A DNA stretch of 36,749 nucleotides from Fidelibacterota bacterium. GTDB lineage: Bacteria > Fidelibacterota > Marinisomatia > Marinisomatales > TCS56. Shown here piece by piece: positions 17,967 to 27,081 of this stretch. The translations under genes were made by a program, and so were the position numbers. Below the pieces are notes generated by a model. The model saw only the letters and a program-made list of their open reading frames with translations. It was not told the DNA's origin and ran no database searches. Each line of letters begins with the position of its first letter. Position 1 is the stretch's first letter. The stretch is taken from contig JABMQW010000078.1 in NCBI GenBank assembly GCA_013203115.1, positions 1 through 36,749 on the forward strand, read 5' to 3'.

Positions 17967-20819
17967 ATGAAAAGCAGGATTATGTTCCTGTTATTAGCGT
18001 CAGTAGTGTGTCTGCTGCAGGGACAAGTTACCGGCGACCTGAAAATTGCCGCACTCCGGGTTTCATTTCATCCTGATCAGCACTCCGGAACAACCGGTAA
18101 TGGCCAATTCCTGATTGCTGCCGAATACGATACATGCGGTAATTATACAATCGATCCGCCACCGCATGACTCGCTCTATTTCCAAGCCCAACTAACAGCC
18201 ATCAATAATTACTACCGGCAGGTATCCTACAGCCATTTCGGTTTGGATATGATCAATTCAATCATTTTTCCCAAAGGGATCAATGCCAGTTATCAATTAT
18301 CCAATTCGATGTCATATTATCATCGTTATGGTGAGGAAGATAATCATGAACGACGACTAACGGAATTGCTGCGAGATGCCGTATCTAAAGCCTTTGAAAC
18401 TGATTCTATTGATTTCTCCGCTTTTGACCTGATTGTTGTCTTCCATGCCGGAATCGGGCAGGATTTTTCGTTACCCTATATTGATCCCACACCGGAGGAT
18501 ATTCCGTCCACCTATATTGATCCGGCCATGGTATATACGCATATCGGGAGTGAAGGTATTGTTGTCGGGGATTGTATAATTGAGAAGGGGATTATTTTAC
18601 CTGAGACACAGAATCATCTTTTATACGAGGACGCGGAAGATATATTTTATGGTGCCGCGGAACCCTGCGATTATCAATATGGATTGACCGGCACATTTGC
18701 TTTAATGCTGGGCTTTGCCACCGGATTGCCACCATTATGGAATATTGAAACCGGAAAAAGTGGTATTGGTGTTTTTGGTTTGATGGATCAGGGATCAAAT
18801 AATGGACGGGGGTTAATACCGGCGCCACCGGATGCCTGGACGCGTGTCTTAGCCGGTTGGGAGGAGCCGATTACTATTAACTCCGATTCTACGGTTGCCT
18901 TACCGGCACGAAGTTACAATAATATTTTAAAGGTGATAATAAATCAGGATGAGTATTTCCTGATTGAAAATCGTACCAACTGGATTCACGGCAATGTTAG
19001 TATTGATTCCCTGCGCAGGAAATTATATAACGAGGAAAAACAAATCCATCCCGATGATGCGCACGATCCACCGCTGGTGGAAATATTAATCGATTCGGTT
19101 GATGTTGTCATTGATGATTCGACCGGTGTGATTATATCCGTACCCGATTACGATCTCGGTTTGCCGGCCTCCGGTTTATTAATCTGGCACATCGATGAAC
19201 AAATAATCAGGAGCAAGCGGGCCGATTATGCCATTAATGCCGATCCTGATCTTAAAGGTGTTGATCTGGAAGAAGCGGACGGGGCTCAGGATTTAGGCTT
19301 TGCATCTATATTTTTATTTATCGATCCCTCCTCGGGATTATTTGTGGACATGTGGTATCAGGGAAATCCGGAATATGAGCGTCTTTATCCTGAACGGTCC
19401 GGCCAGCCGCTTGTGTTTGGTCCCTATACTTATCCCGATACCAGGTCCAACAATGGTGCAGCAACCTATATTAGTATCAACGATATTGGGCTACCAGGTG
19501 ATACGATGATATTTCGTGTCGATAATATCTTAATAGCTGATGATTTTCCGGATACAACCCTGCATATTCAATTGCTGGCGGATTTCACCGGAGACGGAAT
19601 TGTGGAGATAATCGGTGGTGGAGATTCATTATGGTGGTCTCCAATCGACACCGTGCAGAAAACCAACTTCTGGCCCTTGAAATCCAATGATTTTGAAGTG
19701 GTTGTAACTAATTATGATGCCGCATTGCCAAATCTGATACTCGTCAGCGACATTGGCGATTTAATCAAGGTGCAATCTTTTCAATTTCAGTCCTTTGACA
19801 AGCAATTTATTAGAAGCTGGTCGCAGATAATTGTGCTGGCCGGTTTTGACCGGATCGAAGGTAATGAATCCGCAAATTCAGTTCGCATTCATTTTGGCGA
19901 ACAGATTTATACGGCTGATTCAACTGAGACAATGGTGGAGGTAAATCCTTCGCCAAGCCTATACACGGAAATTGGTTATAATGCTGAAAACGGCAATTTA
20001 CCGAACGGTGTCTATTACGATGAAAACGGTGGATTAACAGTACTTGATGAAAATGGTTCAATTGTAGCGCAATTATCGCAGCCGGGGTTAAAAAATATTT
20101 CCGTTATCGATCTGGATCTGGATGGAAGGGCGGAAATTTTGTTAGTTGCTGATGATGGGAGCGTTGCTTGCTACAATACTAATCTGACCCTAGAAGCGGG
20201 TTTCCCGGTCGCAGCGAATGCCCATGAATTTATTCTGGCGCGCAATTTAGTTGGCGATATACATCCGGAATTAATAGTCTTGAATTCAAATGGTGAAATT
20301 CTTGTTATTGATTGGCGCGGTCAAATAATCTACCGCTTGGCTAATTCAATTGATAACACTTTGCAAATGGTCACTGATTTTCGTGGTCGTTCATCAATCA
20401 TTACCGAGTCAACAATCTGGTCATTCGATTCATTGACGGTTACTGATGGTAACGAATGGAATCGGCAGAATGGAAATACACTGAATGACCGAAAAATCCA
20501 TCTGGCAACCCAGGCTCAAGCACTTTCGTCACGATTATTTAATCCTGCGGGTACCTATGCCTATCCCAATCCTTCACGTGCTAATTATGTCAAGTTGCGT
20601 GTTTTTGTGGAATCGGCCGAGGAAATAATAATTAAAATCTATGATCTGGCCGGTTTGCATATTATTGACTTTCACCTTTCTGATCTTGTCCCCCATGAGG
20701 TGAATGAAATATCCTGGGATGTAACTAACGTAGAGTCTGGTGTTTACTTTGGATATCTGGAAGCGCGCAAAGGCAATGAAATTGAATCCGAAATACTGAA
20801 AATCGGTATAATTCATTAA
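17967..20819 (+). CDS. M6-like pseudo-metalloprotease with FG-GAP repeats and T9SS-type sorting domain
   Basis: The 950-residue product has a signal peptide (about 1-20), then a region laid out like M6 (immune-inhibitor-A-like) metalloproteases. The segment at residues 239-258 aligns with the M6 zinc site GTYAHE..GH.LGLPD, but the HEXXH positions read Leu246, Met247 and Phe250. The surrounding scaffold (SGIGVFGLMDQGS, PDAWTRVLAGWEEP) is kept. Residues about 535-800 hold FG-GAP/VCBS-like propeller strands such as DFTGDGIVEIIGGGD and DLDLDGRAEILLVADDG. Residues 864-950 form a C-terminal sorting domain beginning YPNPS and containing SGVYFGYLEA. It is probably an exported, catalytically inactive surface protein. 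It overlaps the next gene as TAATG. Confidence 0.8.
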   Translation: MKSRIMFLLLASVVCLLQGQVTGDLKIAALRVSFHPDQHSGTTGNGQFLIAAEYDTCGNYTIDPPPHDSLYFQAQLTAINNYYRQVSYSHFGLDMINSIIFPKGINASYQLSNSMSYYHRYGEEDNHERRLTELLRDAVSKAFETDSIDFSAFDLIVVFHAGIGQDFSLPYIDPTPEDIPSTYIDPAMVYTHIGSEGIVVGDCIIEKGIILPETQNHLLYEDAEDIFYGAAEPCDYQYGLTGTFALMLGFATGLPPLWNIETGKSGIGVFGLMDQGSNNGRGLIPAPPDAWTRVLAGWEEPITINSDSTVALPARSYNNILKVIINQDEYFLIENRTNWIHGNVSIDSLRRKLYNEEKQIHPDDAHDPPLVEILIDSVDVVIDDSTGVIISVPDYDLGLPASGLLIWHIDEQIIRSKRADYAINADPDLKGVDLEEADGAQDLGFASIFLFIDPSSGLFVDMWYQGNPEYERLYPERSGQPLVFGPYTYPDTRSNNGAATYISINDIGLPGDTMIFRVDNILIADDFPDTTLHIQLLADFTGDGIVEIIGGGDSLWWSPIDTVQKTNFWPLKSNDFEVVVTNYDAALPNLILVSDIGDLIKVQSFQFQSFDKQFIRSWSQIIVLAGFDRIEGNESANSVRIHFGEQIYTADSTETMVEVNPSPSLYTEIGYNAENGNLPNGVYYDENGGLTVLDENGSIVAQLSQPGLKNISVIDLDLDGRAEILLVADDGSVACYNTNLTLEAGFPVAANAHEFILARNLVGDIHPELIVLNSNGEILVIDWRGQIIYRLANSIDNTLQMVTDFRGRSSIITESTIWSFDSLTVTDGNEWNRQNGNTLNDRKIHLATQAQALSSRLFNPAGTYAYPNPSRANYVKLRVFVESAEEIIIKIYDLAGLHIIDFHLSDLVPHEVNEISWDVTNVESGVYFGYLEARKGNEIESEILKIGIIH

Positions 20820-23785
20820 TGCGGGTTCCTTTTTTTAACTATATTATATTGCTTATTTTTATCGGGTGTCAGTTATACGGTCAGTTGGATTATAACCACC
20901 CCGAACTTGAATGGCAGACGTTGGAAACAGAACATTTCCAGATTCATTTTTACCAGGCCACTGAAGGTACGGCCCGTGAAGGAGCTATCGTCGCGGAGAG
21001 AATCTATCCCCATGTGACCGGTTTGTATAACCACGAACCAAAAGAAAAAACCGATCTGGTATTTCTGGATACGGACGATTTTTCTAACGGTATGGCCTTT
21101 TATTATGATAATAAAATCTATATCTGGGCGACACCATTGGATTTTATATTGCGTGGTAGTCATCGCTGGCTGCAAAATGTCATTACCCACGAGTTTACTC
21201 ATATTGTATCGCTCCAGGCCGCTATGAAAGCCGGACTGAAAATGCCGGCAGCCTATCTACAGTTTATGGGTTATGAAAAGGAAAAGCGAAAGGATGTGCT
21301 TTACGGTTACCCTAATCGAATTATAAGTTATCCTATCCCTGGAACGGTTGTACCACCCTGGCTGGCAGAAGGGACAGCGCAATTTATGTATGAAGGTGCT
21401 GATTGGGATTTGTGGGACTCCCATCGCGATATGATCCTGCGTGACCAGGTTTTAAATGCTAAAATGCTCAGCCTGACTGAGATGAATACTTTTGGTAAAA
21501 AGGGAGTAGGTAACGAATCTATCTATAATTCCGGCTATGCCTTGACGAAATATATAGCAGCTACTTACGGCCATGATAAACTGCGTGAACTAATGCAGGA
21601 GCTGAGTCGTCCGCTGCAGTTTTCGATCAATAAGGCCATTTCCAATATCCTTGATGTTTCAGCCGATACACTGTATAATGATTTTAAAACTGTCGTTGAA
21701 AAACGTTATCATATTCTGACCGAGTCGGTGCAGGAGAAAAAAATTGAGGGTCGGGTAATCTGCTCCGCAGGAAGTGCTAATATTTTTCCGGTGTGGAACC
21801 CGGCCGGTGATAAATTTGCCTACATTTCTAATCAGGGCAACGATTACATGTCCCAAACCAGTTTGTATGTCTATAATCTGGATAGCGGTTCGGAAAAGAA
21901 GATTAGCAATAGGGTCAGACATGCTGCATCCTGGCATAGTAGCGGTGAGGTGATATACTATAATAAACGGGGAGAATTGCCGAACCGTTATGGCTCCAGT
22001 TATTTTGATATCTATGAATACGATCTGAAAACCGAGCAGGAAACACGGTTGACGAAGGATACCCGGGCCTATTCTCCGGTATTTATTTCCGGCGACAGCG
22101 CTATCGCTTATATTTCTTCATATGATGGTACGCAAAATATCTTCTATATGAATTTGAAAGATCGCTCGGTCGAGCAAATGACCGATTTTCATGACCGGCG
22201 GTCGGTTTATAGCCTGCATTACGATGCAGCATCACACCGCTTATTATATGATTACTCTGTGAATCACTTCCGCGATCTGGGATATTTGAATCTGGCAGAT
22301 ACAACCTTGGGGAATTTCATTAATAATGCTCAGTGGGATGAGCGGGATATGACTATTTCACGTTCCGGCGAAATTATTTATGCCGATGATAGAAGTGGGA
22401 TTTACAATTTGTATTATATTGATCCGGATAATAATCGTCAGGGGTATCTTACTAATGTGTTGGGCGGTGCTTTTATGCCTGATATTTCATCCGCGGGAAA
22501 GATTGTGTATTCCCTTTATGATGAACTGGGTTATAAGATAGCCATATTAGATTCAGTTGCTCTGATAGATCAGTTCGTTGTGGGCTATGATCCGGAGTTT
22601 TATCGTCGCAATGCCGATTTGACTGATCCAATTTTGGAAATGGATGAAACCGAAGCCGTCCCGTACGAAGATAATTTTACAACCATGTTCATTCTTCCCA
22701 AATTGATGTTGGAATACGGTACGTTGAAGCCGGGCATCTATTTTTATTCTTCCGAAGTTATTGAACGTTTATCACTCTTCGGACAGGCTTCAATTAATAA
22801 ATCAGCGGATCTCGATTTATTCCTGCTGTTTGAATTCAGCCGGTTATATCCCACCATCTATACTGAAATCATTTACTTAACACGTAATAAACATGAACAA
22901 AATTATTATTCGGTCTATCCAATAAATGATAATTTACGATTTCGTCTAATTCAATTCAGAGGGGGAGTAAAATTCCCGCTACTTGGTTTTAATGCAGTTG
23001 ATATTTTTCTAACCTGGCAGAGATATCGTGCCTATGTGAAGCAGGAAGTTCTATCGGAGGGATTGGAAGTTGGCGTTGCGTATGATTATTATCGCGGTAG
23101 TTATCTTGGTTTTAATTGGAGTGGGGACCTGCTGAAACGGCGCGCGGACAGTAATATTAATCCTTCAAAGGGTTTTGCCTATAATCTCAATGTTACCCTT
23201 GAGAAAAATAAATTTCTTAATAATTTGGATCTCTCCGATGCCGGGACTCTGGTTGAGGAATTCAATAATAATGATTTAGTGCGAGTCGAATTCGATACAG
23301 ACTATCATTTGGAGATACCATACACGCGTCGTTGGACATTATCATTTGAGGCTTTGGCCGGGTGGCTTTCAAATACCGAGGCCGATTCATTCTTCAATTT
23401 TTTTGGCGGAGGACTTCCAGGCTTGCAAGGATATCCATTTTACAGTATTGAGGGAAACCGGGTACTGACGGGCGAGCTGGTCATTCGCATACCATTGCTG
23501 TATCTTAAGAATTATCCGATTGGCTGGTTTAGTCTAAGTAACAGTACAATCGGATTTGTCGCCCAGGCCGGTGATGCCTGGAGTACGCCTTTGGGCAATA
23601 TCGATCCTAAGCGATCGGTGGGTTTGGAATTGCGTTTCAACGGATTTTCGTTCTATAATTATCCCACCGCAATTGGTTTAGAAGTTCACTATGGATTGGA
23701 TAAATTCGTACGGACTATCCAGGGAAATAATTATCATTATGGAAAGGAGCCACGCTTTTATGCCAGCATTTTATTCGGATTTTAA
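20819..23785 (+). CDS. Outer-membrane fusion: HEXXH protease, beta-propeller and Omp85-like barrel
   Basis: The 988 residues form three parts. After a signal peptide (about 1-21), residues 30-290 resemble the peptidase-MA gluzincin family, with zinc motif HEFTH (His124, Glu125, His128) and the downstream ligand in AEGTAQF (Glu184). Residues about 310-600 are TolB/PD40-like propeller blades such as NIFPVWNPAGDKFAYISN and AYSPVFISGDSAIAYIS. Residues about 630-988 are a beta-barrel ending in the aromatic FYASILFGF, with GLPGLQGYPF resembling the Omp85 lid-loop motif. The Cys in FIGC could alternatively mark a lipobox. It is probably an outer-membrane protein with an external or periplasmic protease; substrate unknown. 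The neighbouring M6-like cargo may be a partner. Confidence 0.78.
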   Translation: MRVPFFNYIILLIFIGCQLYGQLDYNHPELEWQTLETEHFQIHFYQATEGTAREGAIVAERIYPHVTGLYNHEPKEKTDLVFLDTDDFSNGMAFYYDNKIYIWATPLDFILRGSHRWLQNVITHEFTHIVSLQAAMKAGLKMPAAYLQFMGYEKEKRKDVLYGYPNRIISYPIPGTVVPPWLAEGTAQFMYEGADWDLWDSHRDMILRDQVLNAKMLSLTEMNTFGKKGVGNESIYNSGYALTKYIAATYGHDKLRELMQELSRPLQFSINKAISNILDVSADTLYNDFKTVVEKRYHILTESVQEKKIEGRVICSAGSANIFPVWNPAGDKFAYISNQGNDYMSQTSLYVYNLDSGSEKKISNRVRHAASWHSSGEVIYYNKRGELPNRYGSSYFDIYEYDLKTEQETRLTKDTRAYSPVFISGDSAIAYISSYDGTQNIFYMNLKDRSVEQMTDFHDRRSVYSLHYDAASHRLLYDYSVNHFRDLGYLNLADTTLGNFINNAQWDERDMTISRSGEIIYADDRSGIYNLYYIDPDNNRQGYLTNVLGGAFMPDISSAGKIVYSLYDELGYKIAILDSVALIDQFVVGYDPEFYRRNADLTDPILEMDETEAVPYEDNFTTMFILPKLMLEYGTLKPGIYFYSSEVIERLSLFGQASINKSADLDLFLLFEFSRLYPTIYTEIIYLTRNKHEQNYYSVYPINDNLRFRLIQFRGGVKFPLLGFNAVDIFLTWQRYRAYVKQEVLSEGLEVGVAYDYYRGSYLGFNWSGDLLKRRADSNINPSKGFAYNLNVTLEKNKFLNNLDLSDAGTLVEEFNNNDLVRVEFDTDYHLEIPYTRRWTLSFEALAGWLSNTEADSFFNFFGGGLPGLQGYPFYSIEGNRVLTGELVIRIPLLYLKNYPIGWFSLSNSTIGFVAQAGDAWSTPLGNIDPKRSVGLELRFNGFSFYNYPTAIGLEVHYGLDKFVRTIQGNNYHYGKEPRFYASILFGF

Positions 23786-24704
23786 AAAGATCATGATTCT
23801 GGTTATACTTTTCTCTGTCAGCAATTTAATGGCCGACGGCTTATTTCACTATGATGCGCGCCTGCATTCACCTTTGACCAATCAACTGGTTAGAATTAAT
23901 GCCGGGTTAAGCAGTGCCCTGGCAGCATTAGAAACAGACTCAGCTGCTGTTACTGAAGAAATTGTGTTTCCCGCCCGACCCATGTTGATGTCTTTGATTG
24001 TTCCGGGATTAGGACAAGTTTACAATAAATCACCCTGGTGGAAAACGGCCATCTTCGCAGGCGTCGAAGTTGCTGGAATAGTGGGCTGGTGGTCATTCAC
24101 CAATAAAGCGGAAGATAAACGATTGGAGTATGAGGAATTTGCGGATCTGCACTGGGATCTGGAGCGTTGGTACAGTAATTCCCAATTAATATTTGGTGAT
24201 GATTGGGAGAGTGTTATTCGCGGTACTCATCACCTCACGCTTATTATTAATGATCAATATTGGAGTTCAGATACAATTGTTTACCTTCAGTCGGTATATA
24301 ATTTTAATGAAATTGATTGGGCGCATGATCGCGATTATTATGAAAATATCGGCAAGTATAACCAATTTGTTGGGGGCTGGGATGATCCTTTTGATGATCC
24401 TGATGATTCTGAAGGAAATTGGTATACGGTTGAGAAAGATGTCGGTGACAGCACCGAAAATATTATCATGACTGTTAATAAGGATAAATATCTGGATATG
24501 CGTCTTGAAAATAATGATTTACTGAAAATTGCCGGATATGCCGTAACGGCCGTGATGTTCAACCATGTAATCAGTGCAATAGAAGCCGTGTATTCATCTC
24601 AGTCGCAGGCCCGAAAAAGAAACACTGACACATCGGTGGGATTAATCTACGACCGTAATGCTCGTTACGGTGTGGGTGGTTTGGCTTTTTCAATGCGATT
24701 CTAA
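23760..24704 (+). CDS. DUF5683-type membrane protein
   Basis: The product is about 314 residues from ATG 23760, preceded by AAAGGAG about 11 bases upstream; the frame stays open back to 23691, inside the previous gene, but that start is unlikely. It has a signal or membrane segment near residues 12-28, then the DUF5683 hallmark PARPMLMSLIVPGLGQVYN followed by WWKTAIFAGVEVAGIVGWW (about 71-110). A long acidic Trp/Tyr/Asp-rich loop and a second hydrophobic segment (AGYAVTAVMFNHVISAIEAV) follow, and it ends FSMRF. DUF5683 proteins are common in the FCB group and have no settled function. Overlap with the fusion gene implies co-expression. Confidence 0.75.
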   Translation: MPAFYSDFKKIMILVILFSVSNLMADGLFHYDARLHSPLTNQLVRINAGLSSALAALETDSAAVTEEIVFPARPMLMSLIVPGLGQVYNKSPWWKTAIFAGVEVAGIVGWWSFTNKAEDKRLEYEEFADLHWDLERWYSNSQLIFGDDWESVIRGTHHLTLIINDQYWSSDTIVYLQSVYNFNEIDWAHDRDYYENIGKYNQFVGGWDDPFDDPDDSEGNWYTVEKDVGDSTENIIMTVNKDKYLDMRLENNDLLKIAGYAVTAVMFNHVISAIEAVYSSQSQARKRNTDTSVGLIYDRNARYGVGGLAFSMRF

Positions 24705-24749
24705 AAAATATTCCTGACACTGAAAAATATTGAAATTCGTGGAAAATTG

Positions 24750-25550
24750 ATGAAAAAAACTTTAATTAAGGTAATAATTAAACAGGTTATTGCAGCATTA
24801 TTAATTCTCTCGGTGGCTATGTTTTCTTTTCAATGTGCCTCTAATAAACCGGATATCGGTAATTTTGATGGAAAAGATAATTATGAAAAAGGGCTTAAAC
24901 TGCTGAAGAAAAAACGCTATTTGCGTGCCCAGGAGGAATTAAATCAGGCTGTGATAAGCGGAGCTCATACAGAATGGGGCGATACTGCCGCTTTTTATCT
25001 GTCGGAAGCTTATTATCTCAATAAGGAGTATCTACTGGCTATTTCAGAATATGAACGTATGATTCGGCGAATGCCTTTTACTACCTTTATGGAACGTGCC
25101 CGTTATCGGATTTGCGAGTGTTATCAAGCTGAATCGCCTGTTTATTATCACGATCAGACCTATACGTTAAAAGCAATCGATGAGATCCAGGAATTTTTAG
25201 ATGACTTTCCAGATTCGGAATTTAGGGCAGATGCCTTAGCGATGAATCGGCAATTACGTGAAAAACTGGGACGTAAAGCCTATGAGACAGGTATTCTTTA
25301 CCTGAAAATGGACGAACCGGAACCAGCCCGAATGGCTTTCCAGGAAGTCGTTAATAACTATTATGATACTAATTATAATGAATTGGCACATTTGGAAATT
25401 GTCCATTCTTTTTGCATTAATAATGATGTAGAATCAGCCCAAACGTATTTAGAAGAAGAATTTTCGGTATTCAAATCAGAAACGATTAGAAAAAAAGCTG
25501 AGAATTATATTGCGGATACTAAAAAAACTATACAAAAACGTGCCAAATGA
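24750..25550 (+). CDS. bamD: Outer-membrane assembly lipoprotein BamD
   Basis: BamD is the TPR lipoprotein of the BAM complex that inserts outer-membrane beta-barrels. The 266-residue product has a signal ending in SFQC (Cys about residue 28) and TPR pairs: NYEKGLKLLKKKRYLRAQEEL, AAFYLSEAYYLNKEYLLAISEYERMIRRMP, and the YfiO-like ARYRICECYQAESPVYYHDQTYTLKAIDEIQEFLDDFPDSEF pattern broken here by hydrophilic turns. That last pattern, with its DQ...A...F.......P...Y/F spacing, is diagnostic. Length is close to E. coli BamD (245). ATG 24750 is chosen over the TTG three bases earlier. It overlaps nadD by four bases (ATGA). Confidence 0.9.
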   Translation: MKKTLIKVIIKQVIAALLILSVAMFSFQCASNKPDIGNFDGKDNYEKGLKLLKKKRYLRAQEELNQAVISGAHTEWGDTAAFYLSEAYYLNKEYLLAISEYERMIRRMPFTTFMERARYRICECYQAESPVYYHDQTYTLKAIDEIQEFLDDFPDSEFRADALAMNRQLREKLGRKAYETGILYLKMDEPEPARMAFQEVVNNYYDTNYNELAHLEIVHSFCINNDVESAQTYLEEEFSVFKSETIRKKAENYIADTKKTIQKRAK

Positions 25551-26131
25551 AACTTTGCGTTTTTGGAGGTACTTTCGATCCACCGCATATCGGCCACCTG
25601 TTAATTGCCCAGACAATCTTTGAAGCAGAACAGTTTAATAAAATAGTTTTTATACCTGCTTATCAACCTCCTCATAAGGAATATGGAAAACTATCGAGTA
25701 TTGAATTACGCTTGAAAATGCTGGAGTTAGCAGTGGTTGAAAATCCGAATTTTATTATTTCTCACGTGGAAATTCGTCGTAAAGGAATTTCCTATTCAAT
25801 AGATACGGTAAAAGAAATCAGGAGTCAGTATAATCTGGAAACAGATGATTTATATTTCCTGATCGGAAGTGATACACTTGCGGATATTATTAACTGGAAA
25901 GACCCTCGCCGGTTAGTAAAAGAATGCCAGGTGATAGTTGCAATCAGACCTGGATTCCGACCCAGTGCTATACCTTCCTGGTTATTGGATAGTGTCCGTT
26001 TCGCCAATGTACCACGATTTGAAATATCTTCGACAGTAATCCGACAGCGCTGGCGGCAGAATAAAACCATCCGCTACATGGTTACGCAGCCGGTTTGGGA
26101 GTTTATTAACGAACAAAATCTTTATACTTGA
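25547..26131 (+). CDS. nadD: Nicotinate-nucleotide adenylyltransferase
   Basis: NadD transfers AMP from ATP to nicotinate mononucleotide, giving deamido-NAD in NAD synthesis. The 194 residues carry the nucleotidyltransferase motif GGTFDPPHIGH (residues 7-17, His14 and His17) and the second ATP motif ISSTVIRQRW near the C-terminus (about 163-172). The SYSIDTVKEIR and FLIGSDTLADIINWKDP segments are typical of NadD. Length is normal. It overlaps bamD by ATGA and the antiporter gene by TGATG, so it is expressed as part of a chain. Confidence 0.96.
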   Translation: MKLCVFGGTFDPPHIGHLLIAQTIFEAEQFNKIVFIPAYQPPHKEYGKLSSIELRLKMLELAVVENPNFIISHVEIRRKGISYSIDTVKEIRSQYNLETDDLYFLIGSDTLADIINWKDPRRLVKECQVIVAIRPGFRPSAIPSWLLDSVRFANVPRFEISSTVIRQRWRQNKTIRYMVTQPVWEFINEQNLYT

Positions 26132-27054
26132 TGCTGATTAGTATTTTCTTACTGATTTGTGGGGGCGGTTTACTGTATTGTGGAGCTAATTGGATGGTCC
26201 GTGGTGGGAGCAATTTGGCAGGCCGGTTGGGAGTCACGCCCCTTGTTATTGGATTAACGGTCGTTGCCTTTGGTACATCGCTTCCGGAATTAATGGTCAG
26301 TCTTGTGGCTGCTTTAAATGAAAAGGAGTCAATTGCGCTTGGGAATATAATTGGATCCAATATTGCCAATGTCGGCTTAGTGTTGGGTTTAAGTTCAATG
26401 ATTTTTCCGATAACCGTAAGTTATAAAGCAATATCCAGAGAGCTTAGGATATACTTTGTAGTAGCGATTGTTTTTATATTATTTTGTGCAAATGGTATTA
26501 TCGCCCGTTGGGAAGGGATTATCTTGTTTGCGGGAGTTATAGCATTTACCTGGATGCATCTAAAACATCCCCCAGCTGATCTCGAACAACTCAATCGTGA
26601 ATCAGAATCAATTCCAAAAAGCCTTATTTTACTTGTATTTGGGGTTGGATTTCTTACCTGGGGGGCTGATTTATTTGTCACTGGAGCAGTCGAATTGGCT
26701 ACTTTGTTGGGAATCCCGGAAGTGGTAATTGGCATGACTGTCGTTGCTTTAGGTACATCGCTACCGGAGTTGGCAACTTCAGTTGTGGCAGCTTTTCATA
26801 AGGAAAGTGGTATTTCAATTGGCAATATTATTGGTTCGAATATATTTAATATTTTATCTGTGATTGGATTGGTGTCTGTCATTAGACCAATGTCGGTTGA
26901 GCCAGGCATCCTGACCCTGGAATTGCCGATAATGCTGGCATTTGGTGTGATACTTTTTCCAATCGCAAAGATGAAGCAACCAATCCCTCGATTATCCGCG
27001 ATAATACTGTTTTCCAGTTATATTATTATAATGATATGGTTGTTTAACCAGTAA
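26131..27054 (+). CDS. CaCA-family calcium/sodium antiporter, YrbG-like
   Basis: The 307-residue inner-membrane protein has about ten helices and two inverted alpha-repeats that line the ion path. The first is GLTVVAFGTSLPELMVS with NIIGSNIANVGLVLGLS at about 41-90; the second is GMTVVALGTSLPELATS with NIIGSNIFNILSVIGL at about 201-250. Both keep the acidic Glu of SLPE, so exchange activity is expected, probably Na+ or K+ against Ca2+. The two repeats are still alike in DNA as well as protein. ATG 26131 overlaps the nadD stop; TTG 26128 is possible. A 67-base gap separates it from ftsE. Confidence 0.94.
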   Translation: MLISIFLLICGGGLLYCGANWMVRGGSNLAGRLGVTPLVIGLTVVAFGTSLPELMVSLVAALNEKESIALGNIIGSNIANVGLVLGLSSMIFPITVSYKAISRELRIYFVVAIVFILFCANGIIARWEGIILFAGVIAFTWMHLKHPPADLEQLNRESESIPKSLILLVFGVGFLTWGADLFVTGAVELATLLGIPEVVIGMTVVALGTSLPELATSVVAAFHKESGISIGNIIGSNIFNILSVIGLVSVIRPMSVEPGILTLELPIMLAFGVILFPIAKMKQPIPRLSAIILFSSYIIIMIWLFNQ

Positions 27055-27081
27055 GTCATTTTCGTTGTAAATTTCAGCCAA

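Noticed and set aside
20866-20872. Lipobox reading of FIGC in the protease-barrel protein
   Set aside because: A lipid anchor is unlikely for a chain that ends in an outer-membrane barrel; ordinary signal cleavage near YGQ is preferred, though not proven.
23691-23759. Upstream extension of the DUF5683 gene
   Set aside because: It would overlap the previous gene by 95 bases and place residues before the signal segment; AAAGGAG before ATG 23760 supports the shorter form.
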